This document shows, in pieces, positions 1-10,695 of a stretch of DNA of 32,427 nucleotides. The position numbers and the translations under genes are program-made. The DNA comes from Welwitschia mirabilis (lineage: Eukaryota; Gnetophyta; Gnetopsida; Welwitschiales), in the NCBI GenBank assembly GCA_051453625.1, contig JBOZIK010000001.1, forward strand, positions 153,394,283-153,426,709, read 5' to 3'. Position 1 is the stretch's first letter. Each line of letters begins with the position of its first letter. Below the pieces are notes generated by a model. The model was not told where the DNA came from and did no database searches. It worked only from the letters and a program-made list of their open reading frames with translations.

Positions 1-466
1 AACTTTTTCCCTTTAGCTAGCCATCGTGCTGAGGCCTCCTGCTATTAATGTTATTTGATGTATTTGGTAGGAACTGAGTATTTTATTAATGATCTTATCA
101 TAATACTGAAGAATATGATCTCACAACTAGAGTACCACAGAACTAGGGCTTTATCCTACTCTGTGCTTATCATCAGTGTTTGTTGCCACTTTTGTATCAA
201 CTTCCATCCTAAGTTAGAAACCCTTCAACTGATGTTATCCATTGGGAATGCGACTTTATCTTGAATGCATATCTTTGTCCCCTCAAAGAAATCCCCTTCT
301 TCTACTCCAAGAAAGCATCTCCTAGTGAGACTCTCTCATATCTGACATTATGGATACCTCAGTAGAGGCTAGTAGTTTAGCTCGCACTGGAGANNNNNNN
401 NNNNNNNNNNNNNNNNNCTTTGAAGAAAAGGAGGAGGAAGAAGAAGAAGAGGAGAAGTTTGATTGA
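1..466 (+). pseudogene. 3' half of a retrotransposon accessory ORF (plant transposon protein-like), broken
   Basis: This is the C-terminal part of a protein of the plant-specific 'putative plant transposon protein' kind, often found downstream of pol in plant LTR retrotransposons; its biochemical role is unknown. An open stretch at 55-264 includes RTRALSYSVLIISVCCHFCI, which resembles the family's (V)LPYGMLLTxIFxxFGV-type motif from memory. Frame changes follow, then a 24-N gap (394-417). After the gap 419-466 encodes F-E-E-K, a run of glutamates, K-F-D and a TGA stop, so the protein ended in an acidic tail. The two polypurine tracts and LTR immediately downstream place it as the last ORF of a Copia element whose 5' part lies outside the window. 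The ATG at 55 is probably not a true start. Family assignment rests on pattern memory, not a search. Confidence 0.5.
394..417. other. Assembly gap (24 N)
   Basis: Run of 24 N inside the accessory ORF just before its acidic tail. The codons before it (ATG at 350 onward) and the acidic tail after it share a frame if the true gap length is a multiple of three. Confidence 0.95.
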
Positions 467-512
467 TTTTTTTTAGATTATATTTTTGCATTCTCTCCTT
501 TTCCATTAATGT

Positions 513-527
513 CAAAAAGGAGGAGAA
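513..527 (+). promoter_or_regulatory. Upstream (internal) polypurine tract
   Basis: The purine run CAAAAAGGAGGAGAA lies 46 bases after the accessory ORF stop. It is preceded by CCATTAATGTCAAA, the same string that precedes the terminal tract at 1007. In LTR retrotransposons such tracts prime plus-strand DNA synthesis. This one is not next to an LTR, so it is a duplicate or a second (central-type) tract. Confidence 0.5.
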
Positions 528-1006
528 TTAGTTGTGTTTATTTGTGTGTGTGTTAAACTTCTTGTATGCTCTTGACGAGCACTTTTATTTTGTAATATTT
601 ACATGTTAGATTTGTAATGTTTTTACTCATAATGCAATATAAGTATATATTTTAGCATAATATTTATGTCATTTGGTATATATCATTTGGTATTATGATA
701 TCATATGTACTTATTTTGGAAAGTCTAAAATCATTGTAACATCTGGAAATGAACCAAAATATTTGTGACATCTAATTAAATAAGTATTTTTGATTACATT
801 ATGATTATCATAAAAATGTACTTTTTTATTTCCTTAATTGTGAATATTAAATTGATTGCATTCAAAAGCACAAAATATTGTTTCTTCAAAATGCCTTAAC
901 TTGTCTCAACTTAGATTATTACTTTACAAATAAGCATTTTTTAAGGGCAAGCTTTTTCTATGAGTTCTAATTTTGTCACAACTAAGTATTGTTTGCCATT
1001 AATGTC

Positions 1007-1018
1007 AAAGGAGGAGAT
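1007..1018 (+). promoter_or_regulatory. 3' polypurine tract of the left Copia element
   Basis: AAAGGAGGAGAT directly abuts the TG that begins the LTR at 1019. Position, purine content and strand match the plus-strand primer site of a plus-oriented Ty1/Copia element, so the LTR that follows is the 3' copy. Confidence 0.65.
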
Positions 1019-2307
1019 TGATGGATTATGTTTGTGTAAAAGATATTAAGGTTTTTTTTTATGTTAAAAGTTAAAACAAAAATATGCACTAGAAACCTGT
1101 CTACTTGTTCACCCTTTAGAGGGATCTACTAGATCCTTAAGGGGTCAACTGCACCTAAAGTTATCAAAAGAAAATGAACTGAATCCAGAGGGATTAACCA
1201 GATTCTGATGGGGTTGACTAGACCTATAACTTAGAGAACCAGTGTCCCTGAACTAAATGAAAAGGGATTCACTACATTTTTATGGGGTCGACCAGATTTA
1301 AGAACCTAATAGACAGTATTCCTAGACTAAGAATCAAGGGGTTGACTAGATCCAGATGAGGTCGACTGGACATGGAGAAGTAAAAACTTGGGGCAACTAA
1401 ATATTTATCTTGGGCGACCTATGTAATTCATGACACTACATGGGGTTAACTAGATTTTTAGGGGTTAACTGAATAATGCAAAAAAGAAATTTTTCTAAAC
1501 ATTATGTATCAGTTATATAGCCATTAGGTAGCTATTTTCTAGCCATTTATAGTATTGAAGGCGCAATTCAAATGTACTAAATTTTAATATCCTTCTATTA
1601 TAAATATCTAAGTCATAGATGACTAAGAAAGCTTTTGGAGCCATTCTCATTTTAGCTAATTCATTTTGGATATAAAGGATCAAGCTATGCATTGACATTT
1701 GTTATCATTGTTTTATCTTGGCTTCTACACATTTGACTAGAGAAGATCTTTCATTGGCATATATGCTTCATTCAAAGTTAGAGTTAGAGCATCATTGGTA
1801 TACTTGTATAGAAGAAGAACTCCATCTATTGTACTATTTTTAGAACGAGTGATATCTATGCTATTGAGGCATTACTACATCACTATCATTGTTTTCTATA
1901 GGTTGAGACTAAGCCTTGAAAAGTCCATCCTATATGTTAAGACTAAGCCTTGAAAAATCTATTCTAAAGGTTGAGAATTAGCCTAGAAAAGTCCACTTAT
2001 AAAGGTTATAGGTAAATCTGGAATACCTGATGGAGTAACAGAGATTCGAGATTAAGCTTGAGAGAAGCTCATTATCAAGAGTGAAGGAGGGGAGTTTTAC
2101 AAATCACTATAAATCCAGCTTGCATTAAAATGGTAGTTTGTACTTGTAGTTTTTGATTCTTTACTTTTAGTATCTTATCATTTCGTGCACGAATTAGAAT
2201 AATTTATTTTCATATGTAAGTTGTATTTTAAATAGTTTTATTTCATATTAATTTTTAAGTTTTTTAAATAACCTATTCACCCCCCTCNNNNNNNCTCAAT
2301 CCTATCA
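1019..2307 (+). mobile_element. 3' LTR of a Ty1/Copia (SIRE-like) element
   Basis: About 1.29 kb starting TGATGG right after a polypurine tract and ending CCTATCA. Near the end (2275-2287) is TATTCACCCCCCTC, the C-rich string typical of plant Copia LTR ends. A candidate TATA box (TATAAAG) is at 1671-1677. A 7-N gap (2288-2294) sits just before the end. The first third carries a short-motif array, listed separately. The partner LTR and target duplication lie outside the window, so the right boundary rests on the C-rich signature and the terminal CA only. Minus-strand ORFs inside (for example 1513-1698) have no recognisable product. Confidence 0.6.
1115..1475 (+). repeat. Array of about 12 imperfect GGGGTYGACTAGAT-like motifs inside the LTR
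   Basis: Short G-rich motifs recur every 15-60 bases: near 1118 (GGGATCTACTAGATCC), 1139 (GGGGTCAACTG), 1190 (GGGATTAACCAGATT), 1218 (GGGGTTGACTAGACC), 1262, 1283 (GGGGTCGACCAGATT), 1337 (GGGGTTGACTAGATCC), 1357 (GAGGTCGACTGGAC), 1390, 1411, 1441 (GGGGTTAACTAGATT) and 1461 (GGGGTTAACTGAAT). The apparent ancestor is close to GGGGTCGACTAGATCC, containing the palindrome GTCGAC; most copies have lost its CpG by C-to-T or G-to-A change. They lie upstream of the candidate TATA box, so they could be a decayed enhancer array. That role is inference. Confidence 0.7.
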
Positions 2308-4399
2308 AATGGAAGTAACCCAAATGTTATGATTCTATTAAAGGAACAAATGAGAAAAAGAATTGATTTTAGAATGAAATACTTATGTAATATCTAAGTA
2401 AAATAGTAACAATGTACAAAAACAATACAAATAAATACACTATGCAAATAAGATGGAAGTTCTATTTTAAATGCAACATCTATTTATTTATCAAATTAAC
2501 CTATCATGGAGATTAACTCTGTATAACCTAGATCAATCAAGAAAAGCCATCAATAGACTAAAACAAACCTAAGTTATCAAGTGCATTAAATAAAATATGA
2601 AAATAATGTAAAGTTAATTTAGAAAATGAGATGCAATGCACCTAAACTAATAATGTCAATCTTAATAAAGGTTTTCCTCATAATCTATATTACAGATAAA
2701 GCTATCATAGAATCATAAGAAACATAAACCACAAGGAAGAATCACATAACAAATGATATGAAAAAAAATATAGTTTTAGCTAAGTTAAACCAACATTTAT
2801 GTTACAAAGTAGTAGCACCTCAATAAATGATATACAACCTAATCCCAAAGAAGACATCTCTTTCCAATGATAAGGGATGGATCTTCTACCCTTAGATCTC
2901 CTATCATGATAATTTCTAGTGCCAAAGAAGATAAAATTAGAGTTAAGAGTGAATAAGGCATTTATTATAATAATCGACTCTAAAAACAACAAATACTAAT
3001 AGACACAATAAAATCCTAATAACTACACAAGATGGTGCAAGATACATGATAAGAATTTGATGAAGTTTGGTGAAGCATTATTTTTGAACTTATTTAACCT
3101 TATCTTAGCATTTATTTTAAAGTTTTTTAAAGTTTCTAAATATTTATATAAAGTTTCTTTTTAAGTTCTTAAAAATTTATTAAATTCTCTTTCTCTTCTC
3201 CCTTCCCTCCCTCTCTCCCTAGTGATTGACCTACATTAACATTACTATTTTCTACAATTTCTAGCATATGTACATTTATATTTTTTAATTGCATTATTGA
3301 GTTAGATTTTATTTAAAGATTTATAAATAATTAGAGCATTTATGCTTATTTATTAAAGCATCTACTAAGATCTAAATAGCTTGTAGTTTTATTTGTATTC
3401 TTTATTGCATCTGTGACAAAATCATCATCTGCAACCCTAATAGTTATGCTCCTATCACCTCCTCTCTTGTATTATTACTAGTACTAACATGCTACTATAG
3501 ACATGCCCCCTCTTTCATGCTTCTATTGTCTTCACTGTATGCATTTACTGTAACAAATAACTAGTAATACCACAAGATTCATACCATTATGGTAGCAATG
3601 TTGATTCAACTTTCTTTGAATAGACAAAATTTACATAGTCCATTTTGAAGTTTTACTTACATTGCATTTTTTTCTTATTCTTCATTTTGCCTCTTGCAAT
3701 GTATTTTCCTATTAACATTATTTTATTTTGCAAATCTCATAATTTTGAGGCTTATCCTTGATATCATTACTGACATCGTTATAATTTATCTTAATGCATA
3801 CCCTAATAGTTTCTCATTGGATGCATTTATCTTTTGCTTGTTATTCTCTGTGTTATATAGTTATTGAGTTGTTAATTATAGGTTAATTTCCCTTATGTAG
3901 TTATCTTTATTTATTAGCTATTTCATAATCAAAGAAAGACGCACATAATTAAAGTTCCCCTGATTTTGTGAGTGAGTTGATTTTTATCATTACTTTTATT
4001 TTGAACATTTATTAGTACCACTAAAAGTTTCTCTATAAGTTGTTTCAAATTTTATATTACAGTTAATGTATAGTTGTTTTTGCAAGTTACCCAAAAACTT
4101 AGTTTTATAGCATATATGCTTTAAAGCTAAATATTTTAATTAAGCATAAATGTAAAATTACCCAACTTTAGACTAGCCCTTTTCAATTTTTGCACAGATG
4201 CAAGTTTGTTAAGTAAGTAATTAGTTATTACCCAGTTTTGTATATATGCATTATTAATTAGACATTGTCTATATTTTGGCCTTGCTATGCAAACATGCAT
4301 ACTTTTATGCATTTCTTTCTTTTTTGATTTTTTTGGCTCTATTTTGAGGGGTTTTTTGGGTATGGTTCAAACTTATAAATACAAGGCTTACTTGTTTTT
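2308..4399. other. AT-rich region with no recognisable gene
   Basis: No credible coding region, RNA gene or element end was recognised here. A minus-strand ORF at 2780-2992 has no recognisable domain. The stretch 3180-3222 is pyrimidine-rich (CTTTCTCTTCTCCCTTCCC-like). The motif TTACCCA recurs at about 4087, 4157 and 4229. The region is probably flanking repeat DNA between the left Copia LTR and the Athila-type element. Confidence 0.5.
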
Positions 4400-4583
4400 A
4401 CTAAATTAAGTTAGGATGTTGAGAAATATTACTTGATTTGAGTTTTTTTATGAGTTTAGTTTTAAGCTTATCTTTTCTCCTTTTTTGAGTTTTTTTAAAA
4501 AGATTTTAACATTATAAGTTTTATAATCCACATCTCTCTCACTAAATCAAGTTGGAATGTGGAGCAAAATCCCTTGATTTAAT
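4400..4583 (+). repeat. Diverged direct repeat pair just upstream of the Gypsy 5' LTR
   Basis: 4400-4442 (ACTAAATTAAGTTAGGATGT ... CTTGATTTGAG) and 4541-4583 (ACTAAATCAAGTTGGAATGT ... CTTGATTTAAT) are recognisably the same sequence of about 43 bases, 141 bases apart. Both lie outside the LTR boundary, so they belong to the DNA the Gypsy element landed in. Confidence 0.55.
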
Positions 4584-4621
4584 TTTATTTTACTTTCTTT
4601 GACTTATTTTTCCTTATGATT

Positions 4622-5909
4622 TGTGATTACACACAAAATTTGACATTTACATCAAGACATATATGCCTTGTTAACATGCATAATTGATCATTATGATGCT
4701 TTTATCCATTTATTATACTTAAAATCATGGAAATATAGCTTTACTAATAACCTATCTTAACATTATTATTGAATAAGATATTTGCATCATCTCAAGTATT
4801 ATGATAGAGATGAAGGTATGATACGCATCATTGGTGGTGATGTTGATTTTAAGAGTAGAAAAGCTAGTTACGACATGCAAAATGGGTCAATCCTACATTC
4901 TTAAACCTTATTAACATGAACAATCCATTTCAGGAATTTTCAAAAGTAGATGATAAATGACAAATAATTTCTAAGAAAAACCCCTCAAACTGGATCCATG
5001 CCTAAAGGACAATCCTATACACTCTAGGAATTATAAAGAATGACCACGTTAGGCCTTGTAAACCCTAATTAAAAATCATGATTTAGCCTATAAATCCCCT
5101 ATTTCACTTCACTTGAATGATTCATGATATTATACAAGAGATTATTAGAGATTTACTTATGTTTTTTTCTAATTCTTTCATTACGAATAGGCTAGCTTTC
5201 AAGCCAACATGATGCTTCTTGGATTAGCTTGAGTACTTTTCATTGATTGTATGCTTTTAATTCTTTAATAATAAAGTGTTACATGTTTTTTTTCCTTAGT
5301 GCATTAGTTTAAGCTTAGGATTAGTTAAGGCATGTTATTACTTTAATATCATATGTTAACTCTCCTTTTTACTTGAGCTTGTATAACCTAAATTTTTATG
5401 TGATGGATCTTAAAAGATCCTTACTTTTTTTATTCATAGTATTCTTGCTATGAAGGATAGGTGGCTTGAAGAAATTACTTTCATGTCTATGGTGGATGAG
5501 ATTATGCCACTATGCTTGAGCTAGAACTACATGAGCTTCATGTTTATGGTGGATGAGATTATGCCATTATGCTTGAACTATGTAAAAGCTACATGAACTT
5601 AATTAAAGACTTATGCTTTTCTTGCTTTTCTTAAAGTCATTATGCTAGTATTGATGCTATGTTACATTCATAGTATTATTTTACATCTTAGTTACTTATA
5701 CTCATTTTTGTTATGCTTGCTTTAATTAATAGTCTACCATATCTATCCCCATGAAACAATGACACTAGGACTATATTATAAATGGAAGTCCTAGTTGTAT
5801 TAGTAAAAGTTGAGCTTGACCATATAGGATTTGTATCCCTAGGGCAACCTTGCTTATTATTATATATTAATGACAGATACAAGTGTAGCTTAATTTTGCC
5901 ATGAATACA
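4622..5909 (+). repeat. 5' LTR of the Athila-type Gypsy element
   Basis: Starts TGTGATTAC and ends ATACA four bases before the primer-binding site. The first roughly 750 bases match 27856-28612 in the same orientation, sharing for example ATCAAG near the start, CATCATTGG, CTAATT before the TATA region, GAGATTATTAGAG and AATAAAGTGTTA. Promoter-like TATAAAT is at 5089-5095 and a poly(A)-like AATAAA at 5270-5275; the second copy has TAATAAAT at about 28319 and AATAAA at 28503-28508. The second half has no counterpart at the right copy. Confidence 0.75.
5478..5603 (+). repeat. Tandem duplication of about 60 bp inside the 5' LTR
   Basis: 5481-5530 and 5539-5603 both read TTCATGT(C/T)TATGGTGGATG followed by AGATTATGCC, then ATTATGCTTGA or ACTATGCTTGA and a variant of CTACATGA. 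The second unit is slightly longer (AACTATGTAAAAGCTACATG). The copies differ at a handful of positions. It lies in the half of the LTR missing from the right copy. Confidence 0.75.
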
Positions 5910-5913
5910 TTTT

Positions 5914-5931
5914 TGACATTATTGTCAGGGC
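5914..5931 (+). promoter_or_regulatory. Primer-binding site, tRNA-Asp type, decayed
   Basis: TGACATTATTGTCAGGG follows the LTR end. The known Athila-type primer site complementary to tRNA-Asp is TGGCGCCGTTGCCGGGG. Every difference between the two is a C-to-T or G-to-A transition, mostly in or next to CpG. This fixes the orientation (plus) and marks the left LTR as the 5' one. Confidence 0.7.
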
Positions 5932-7059
5932 GAGTGGTAAGGTAGCTATAGTAGAGCACACACAATTTATATTTGTGTATCCCCTTTTTAGTTTTTTTTT
6001 AATTTTTTAATTTTTGTTAGCTTTTATGTTTTCTACTTTATTTTTCTTTTTTTGTTTTATCACTAGTGGATTGGTATTATTCCTATTTAGCACTTGATCG
6101 AACCTAATCTAATGACCTTTTTTATTTTTATTTTTATTTTTTCCTTTTTATTTTTGTTTTATTTTTTCTTTTCTTGCAAAGATTATCTAAAATAGTATAT
6201 TAGATTTTCTTGCAATAGCTAAGCTTTTGTAGGTTTGAAGAAAAGTCATTAAGAAAAATAATTAAAAAAATTCTTTCTTCTATTTATCTTTTCTTTCTAC
6301 CATCTATTTTCTCTTCTCTTCTGTTCTCTATCTTAGATGACTTCCTCAGTAGGTACCTGAAGAAAATTTTTGAAGAAAATCATCATTAGTAAAATCTCAT
6401 TAGAGTTATTTACTATATGCATTTTTGATTCCTATATTTTTATTTCTTATATTAAACTACATTGTAGTTTTTCATTCTTGCATTAATCCTTCCTATTATT
6501 TACTTTCAGTCTTTACTTGTCAGTTAGCCATAACAACCTATTTTCCCAAATTGTCAGTCACTCTAAGAGCTATGTTTTTATCTCTTATTGAAACTATTTT
6601 ACACTAAATAACTAGTGCCATCATCTTTTCTTATTAATGCTACTATATTCTTGTGTTAAAATGCCTTTATCTTTGGTTAACCAAACATTTACATCATCTT
6701 GAATATTTTCATGTATCATGTACATCAAAAAAGGTAAATTTTTCNNNNNNNNNNAAACACCTAATAGTAGATTACACAAAGTTTCCATTAATCCTAAAAT
6801 GGATCATGAGTCAAATTACAAAAGTAATCCTAGAGGTCATTCATGAGAGAGACCTTAAAAAAACTAAAATAATCAATTAGGTTCTCAATCTTAGAACTCT
6901 AGAAGTAACGTTAATCTTAGAAAACCTAGATGTAATTTAAAATAATATCTTCAATCACAATGTTTAGGTACATCTGCTTGCATTTTTCAACTTTTTAATA
7001 TTAATATAATTAAACTTAAAATAGTAATTATTTAACTTCTTTCATGTTTTCATGGTTTA
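5932..7059 (+). other. Untranslated leader and lost gag start of the Gypsy element
   Basis: AT-rich, T-rich sequence between the primer site and the first recognisable gag codons. The ORFs at 6425-6607 and 6653-6880 show no family features, and the second runs through a 10-N gap (6745-6754). Athila/Tat elements usually have long leaders, which fits. The true gag start was not found. Confidence 0.5.
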
Positions 7060-7546
7060 GAGTCTAAGGATTCTTACTTACATCTTAAAGAATTTGAGTG
7101 TATTTCCTTTAAAATCCCTAAAAAACCTAACATATATGATGCACTTAGATTAAATTTATTTGTTTTTTCCCTCAAAGAGAAGATAAAATATTGGCTATAC
7201 ACCTTAAAACCTATTTGTATCACTACTTCTACTGACTCAATTAAAATTTCATTAGAAAATTCTTTCCTAATTGTAATACTAATGTTATTATATGATAGAT
7301 CATAAAATTCTAATAAAAGAATAATAAATACTTATCTCACACACTGAAAATATTTAAGAATTTACTTCCTAGATGCCAACAACATGGTTTTTAATAAAAA
7401 AATAGTTATGGATTTATTTTATGAAGGCCTTTCATCTACCCATAAGTAACTTATGGAGATGATATATAGAGGTAGCTTTCTAGATCTAGAAATTGATGAA
7501 GCATGGGATTTACCTAAAATCATAAATGAAATTTCAAAGAATTAAG
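7060..7546 (+). pseudogene. gag: gag (Retrotrans_gag) of the Athila/Tat-type Gypsy element, broken
   Basis: Gag forms the virus-like particle that packages element RNA. From 7060 the frame reads ESKDSYLHLKEFECISFKIP, then DALRLNLFVFSLKEKIKYWL, matching the plant Gypsy gag core pattern (L..F......DALRLRLFPFSL...A..WL.SL). After stops near 7300 and a frame change, a second block near 7393-7546 includes MDLFYEGLSSTHK and GSFLDLEIDEAWDL, matching the conserved FYxGL...(G)(G)xFL....DEAW/Y end of Athila/Tat gag. The middle (the expected W..F..L...CPHHG part) is scrambled. At least three stops and one frameshift rule out function. The Athila/Tat assignment comes from the DEAW/Y ending and the tRNA-Asp primer site. 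Confidence 0.7.
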
Positions 7547-8359
7547 ACAAACCTAATTAGCTAACTAATTAAGACAATCTATTAGGTCCACTAGTATCTT
7601 TAAAATTTTTGACAACACTAAAATCAATCAGATATTAGATGAACTTTCTAAAATATTGAGAATCTTAGTATCAATACTAAATTAATTATTCCATCTCCTC
7701 ATTATAGCATTTATCTTGTAAATACTTATGAAACCTTAGATTTTCCATTTATCTTCATGTTTTAAGGTATAGTAAAATAGCAAGTTAATGTTGTGTGATA
7801 AAAATGGAAAAATCAGAGAGCAAATAATTCCTATTCTAATACTTACAAACCTAGATGAAGAAATCATCTAAATTTCTTATGGAACTAACATGATCCTAAC
7901 CAAGCATTAATTAGTCAACTAAAAGTTTAAATCTTCCCTTAACTTCTAAATTTTTAAAAACTACACTTTATAAGTTTATGGAAGCTTAACATTATATCAA
8001 TAACTTATAATAACAATTTGATCACTAATTGTCTTGACATTATAAAAGTTAGAATAAGATATGCAATAACTAAGTTAAATCATTGCATATATCCTTGAAT
8101 CACTCAACCAACATGAAAAGGATAAGCTTCCTACTACACATGAGCCTAAACTTGATAGTTTCAAGCTGATGGAAGATTCACAAATTAAGAAAATTAAGGT
8201 TATCCATTTGACAAGTGAAAAATAAATTAATGAAGAGGTTGAAAGAAATAATCTCAAGAAGGAAAAGTACAACAAAGTAAGCCTAGAAGTGAAAAAAATA
8301 TAAGGAAGAAACTTAAAGTAGAGGATGCTATTCTAACTTATAAGAAATCCTCTAATAAC
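7547..8359 (+). other. Decayed gag-protease linker
   Basis: Between gag and protease there is no clear domain. Charged, lysine-rich coding-like stretches (8160-8400, with many AAG/GAA codons) fit the hydrophilic linker that Athila-type polyproteins carry here. The minus-strand ORF at 8075-8275 is read against the coding direction and is not credible. Confidence 0.4.
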
Positions 8360-9005
8360 ATAGAAGAAATTAATTAGATAAGAAGTACCAAGAAGCATTA
8401 AAAATTTTCAAGGAAGTAAAGATAAATATCCCTTTTATAGAAGTATTAAATAAGTACCTTATATGCTAAATTCTTAAAAGATATATGTACTATTAAAAAA
8501 ATGATGAATGTAAAAGTAAAGCTTTCTTTACCTAATAAACTAATGCCATTATACAAAACCAAATATCTTCAAAATACAAAGATCCAAGATGTGTATTATA
8601 GCCATTACTATTAGATATGTAAACTTTCAATAAGCCTTGTTAGATCTCAGAGTTAGTGTTAATATTTTACCCTATAGTTTTTACAAGGAACCTGGTCTAA
8701 ATGATTTTAAAAATATTAAACTCAAATTATACTTGATAATAAATATTGAAACAAACCATTGAACATAGTAGAGGATGTCATTATTTAAGTAGAAAATTGC
8801 TACTTTTCTATGAACTTTGTAGTTCTGGAGATGGAATAAACTAGAAGTTGTACCATTTCAATCATCTTAGGAGGATCTTTTCTTACTATTTATAATTCTC
8901 TTATTAATTTTAAAAATGGTCTTATGAATGTTTCATTTGATAATATGATCATTAAATTGAATATCATTAATACCATGAAGCAACCTAAGGAATTGAAAGG
9001 ATTAA
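8360..9005 (+). pseudogene. Aspartic protease region of the Athila-type Gypsy element, broken
   Basis: The protease cuts the element's polyprotein. Several blocks in shifting frames match the Athila-type protease region in order. FKEVKINIP is near 8409. YAKFLKDICTIKKMMNVKVK is at about 8458-8518, as in the family's YAKFLKDLCTxKR. KYKDPRC is near 8573. The active-site block LLDLRVSVNILPYSFYKEPG is at about 8638-8695, where the family has LLDLGASVNLLPxSxxxxLG. IILGGSFLTIYNSLINFKNG is at about 8861-8920, against the family's IILGRPFLATxxALI. The catalytic D survives, but the glycine of the DLG/DTG motif is R and the ILGRP arginine is G. Stops and at least three frameshifts lie between blocks. 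Confidence 0.65.
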
Positions 9006-10690
9006 AGTTATTGAAAGTCTTAATAATGATCTTAATTCTCCTTCCTTGAGAAAAATGTTTTTCCTATTCATCTATGTTTATTTGATTTTGATTCATCCAT
9101 TAATCTTAAAAATGATCTTTCTCTTAATATGATCATCTCTCTTAATAATTTGAGATATATTTTTAATGATGATCCTACTTATTCTTTTATTTATAATTTA
9201 TTTGTGCCTTCAGCAAGGAAAAATATCTTGTAAGAAGAATTGGTAAAGCATGAGAAAGGAAAAGGATTATTCTCTCATGACTTAGAATGTTTAAATCTTA
9301 ATTAGTATTATCATAAAAACATTTTTAGGCTTGAAATTATCACTTGATCTTTCATTCTAGCCCTTTGATTTTGAAAACTATAATCCTTTAGATTTTCCAT
9401 CTTCATTCATGATTAAACACCTTTCTTATGAGTCTAACTTGATTTTATTAAATGATTTTAGATTGAAATTACCTACATTAGACTTAGGATATTTGGATCA
9501 AGCTATTAGAATCATAAGTTTATTTAAGGATGCCTCTTTTATAGAAAAAGCTAGCTAGAATTATTTATCTGATCTATGCTTTAGCCATTTTCATTCATTT
9601 AAGTTACCTCCATATAATCCTTTATTACCCACATTTAATCCACTATGTTCATTATCTTATAAGTTCATGAGGCTCAATGATCCTAATTAATAGTTTTTTA
9701 TTTAATCAAAAATAAAGAGATCCTTTACCTTTTCAAAGTTTAGTTGAGATTTTATAGGTTTTTTAATTTTTTATAAGCTAATTCTTTAAATTTTTGAGTG
9801 TTTTATTAAGATCTACATGCATTAAGGATCTCTAATTTAGAATCAAGGAAAAAAATGAATTTTCTTTTTTTATGGTGTTTCTTTATTCTAAAGCATTCAT
9901 GAAAATGTAATTAGTTCTCTATTAGAATAATGAATCAATAACTCCTTTTATGTGCTGTGAATATAAAAGTGAAAAATAATAAGGGCAAAAGAAAAAAAAA
10001 TATTGAAGTTCTCCTAGTACTTTTGTTTATGATCATTTGTATTGAATTTAAGTAACTGCATCAAGGCTATCAGTGCTTAGTGGTAATGTAGCTCTAATGA
10101 TTCATTTTGTGATACATTCAACTACATTAGGGCAATAAACACTTACTAGCAATGCAACATTAAAGCATTCTTGTGCAATATGTTAAATTAGTTGGAAGAA
10201 AGTATCATAATATTAAATTCTTAATATGATCTAATGCTAAAAGCTTAATTTATCATGAAAGAGAAAGGGAAATGAAATGACATTAAAATGGGAGTAAAGA
10301 GATCTTTTATTTGTTTGTTTTAACAAATTAAACTTGAGATTATTTTACTACTTGTGGATTTGCAAAGATTTATTAGCTAATACTTTTTTTTATATTAGTA
10401 AAGGATCCACCAAAATTATGTAAATAAAATAGGATCATTAGCTTGCATTCATCATGTATCATTTATTCATAGAATACATGGTAAGTTTTATATTTCATTC
10501 ATCTATTTAATTCCTTTCATTTCAATTTGACAACATTTATTTTCATCATTCATTTCAAACCATATCCTTTTTTTTCTTTCTATGAGAAATCACAGCAAGA
10601 AACACCTTATGTTTTCTATGATTTGACCCTTTTATCCATGTCTAGATTAAAGGAAAATTTAATTTAAGTCATTAAAAAATTTAATAATCC
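9006..10690 (+). other. Unassigned, partly coding-like part of the Gypsy element up to the nested insertion
   Basis: RT and RNase H would be expected here, but no YxDD block or other pol motif was recognised in any frame. Plus-strand 9367-9690 reads largely open (for example FRLKLPTLDLGYLDQAIRII, then FKLPPYNPLLPTFNPL), which suggests former coding sequence of unknown identity. After about 9700 the sequence is AT-rich and non-coding. The absence of pol motifs suggests deletion or a non-autonomous element. Confidence 0.45.
10065..10190 (+). repeat. Degenerate tandem repeat, two units of about 60 bp
   Basis: 10065-10125 (GGCTATCAGTGCTTAGTGGT, then AATGTAGCTCTAATGATTC and TTTTGTGATA) and 10130-10185 (GGGCAATAAACACTTACTAG, then CAATGCAACATTAAAGCATTC and TTGTGCAATA) align along their length with many differences. 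An old local duplication in the Gypsy internal region. Confidence 0.45.
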
Positions 10691-10695
10691 ACTAG
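10691..10695 (+). repeat. Left target-site duplication ACTAG of the nested Copia element
   Basis: ACTAG directly precedes the left LTR edge (10696), and the same five bases follow the right LTR edge at 23524-23528. Ty1/Copia integrase makes 5-bp duplications, so this pair supports a single insertion event spanning 10696-23523. Confidence 0.7.

Noticed and set aside
2780-2992. Minus-strand ORF of 70 codons
   Set aside because: No recognisable domain, no supporting context, and a length expected by chance in this much sequence.
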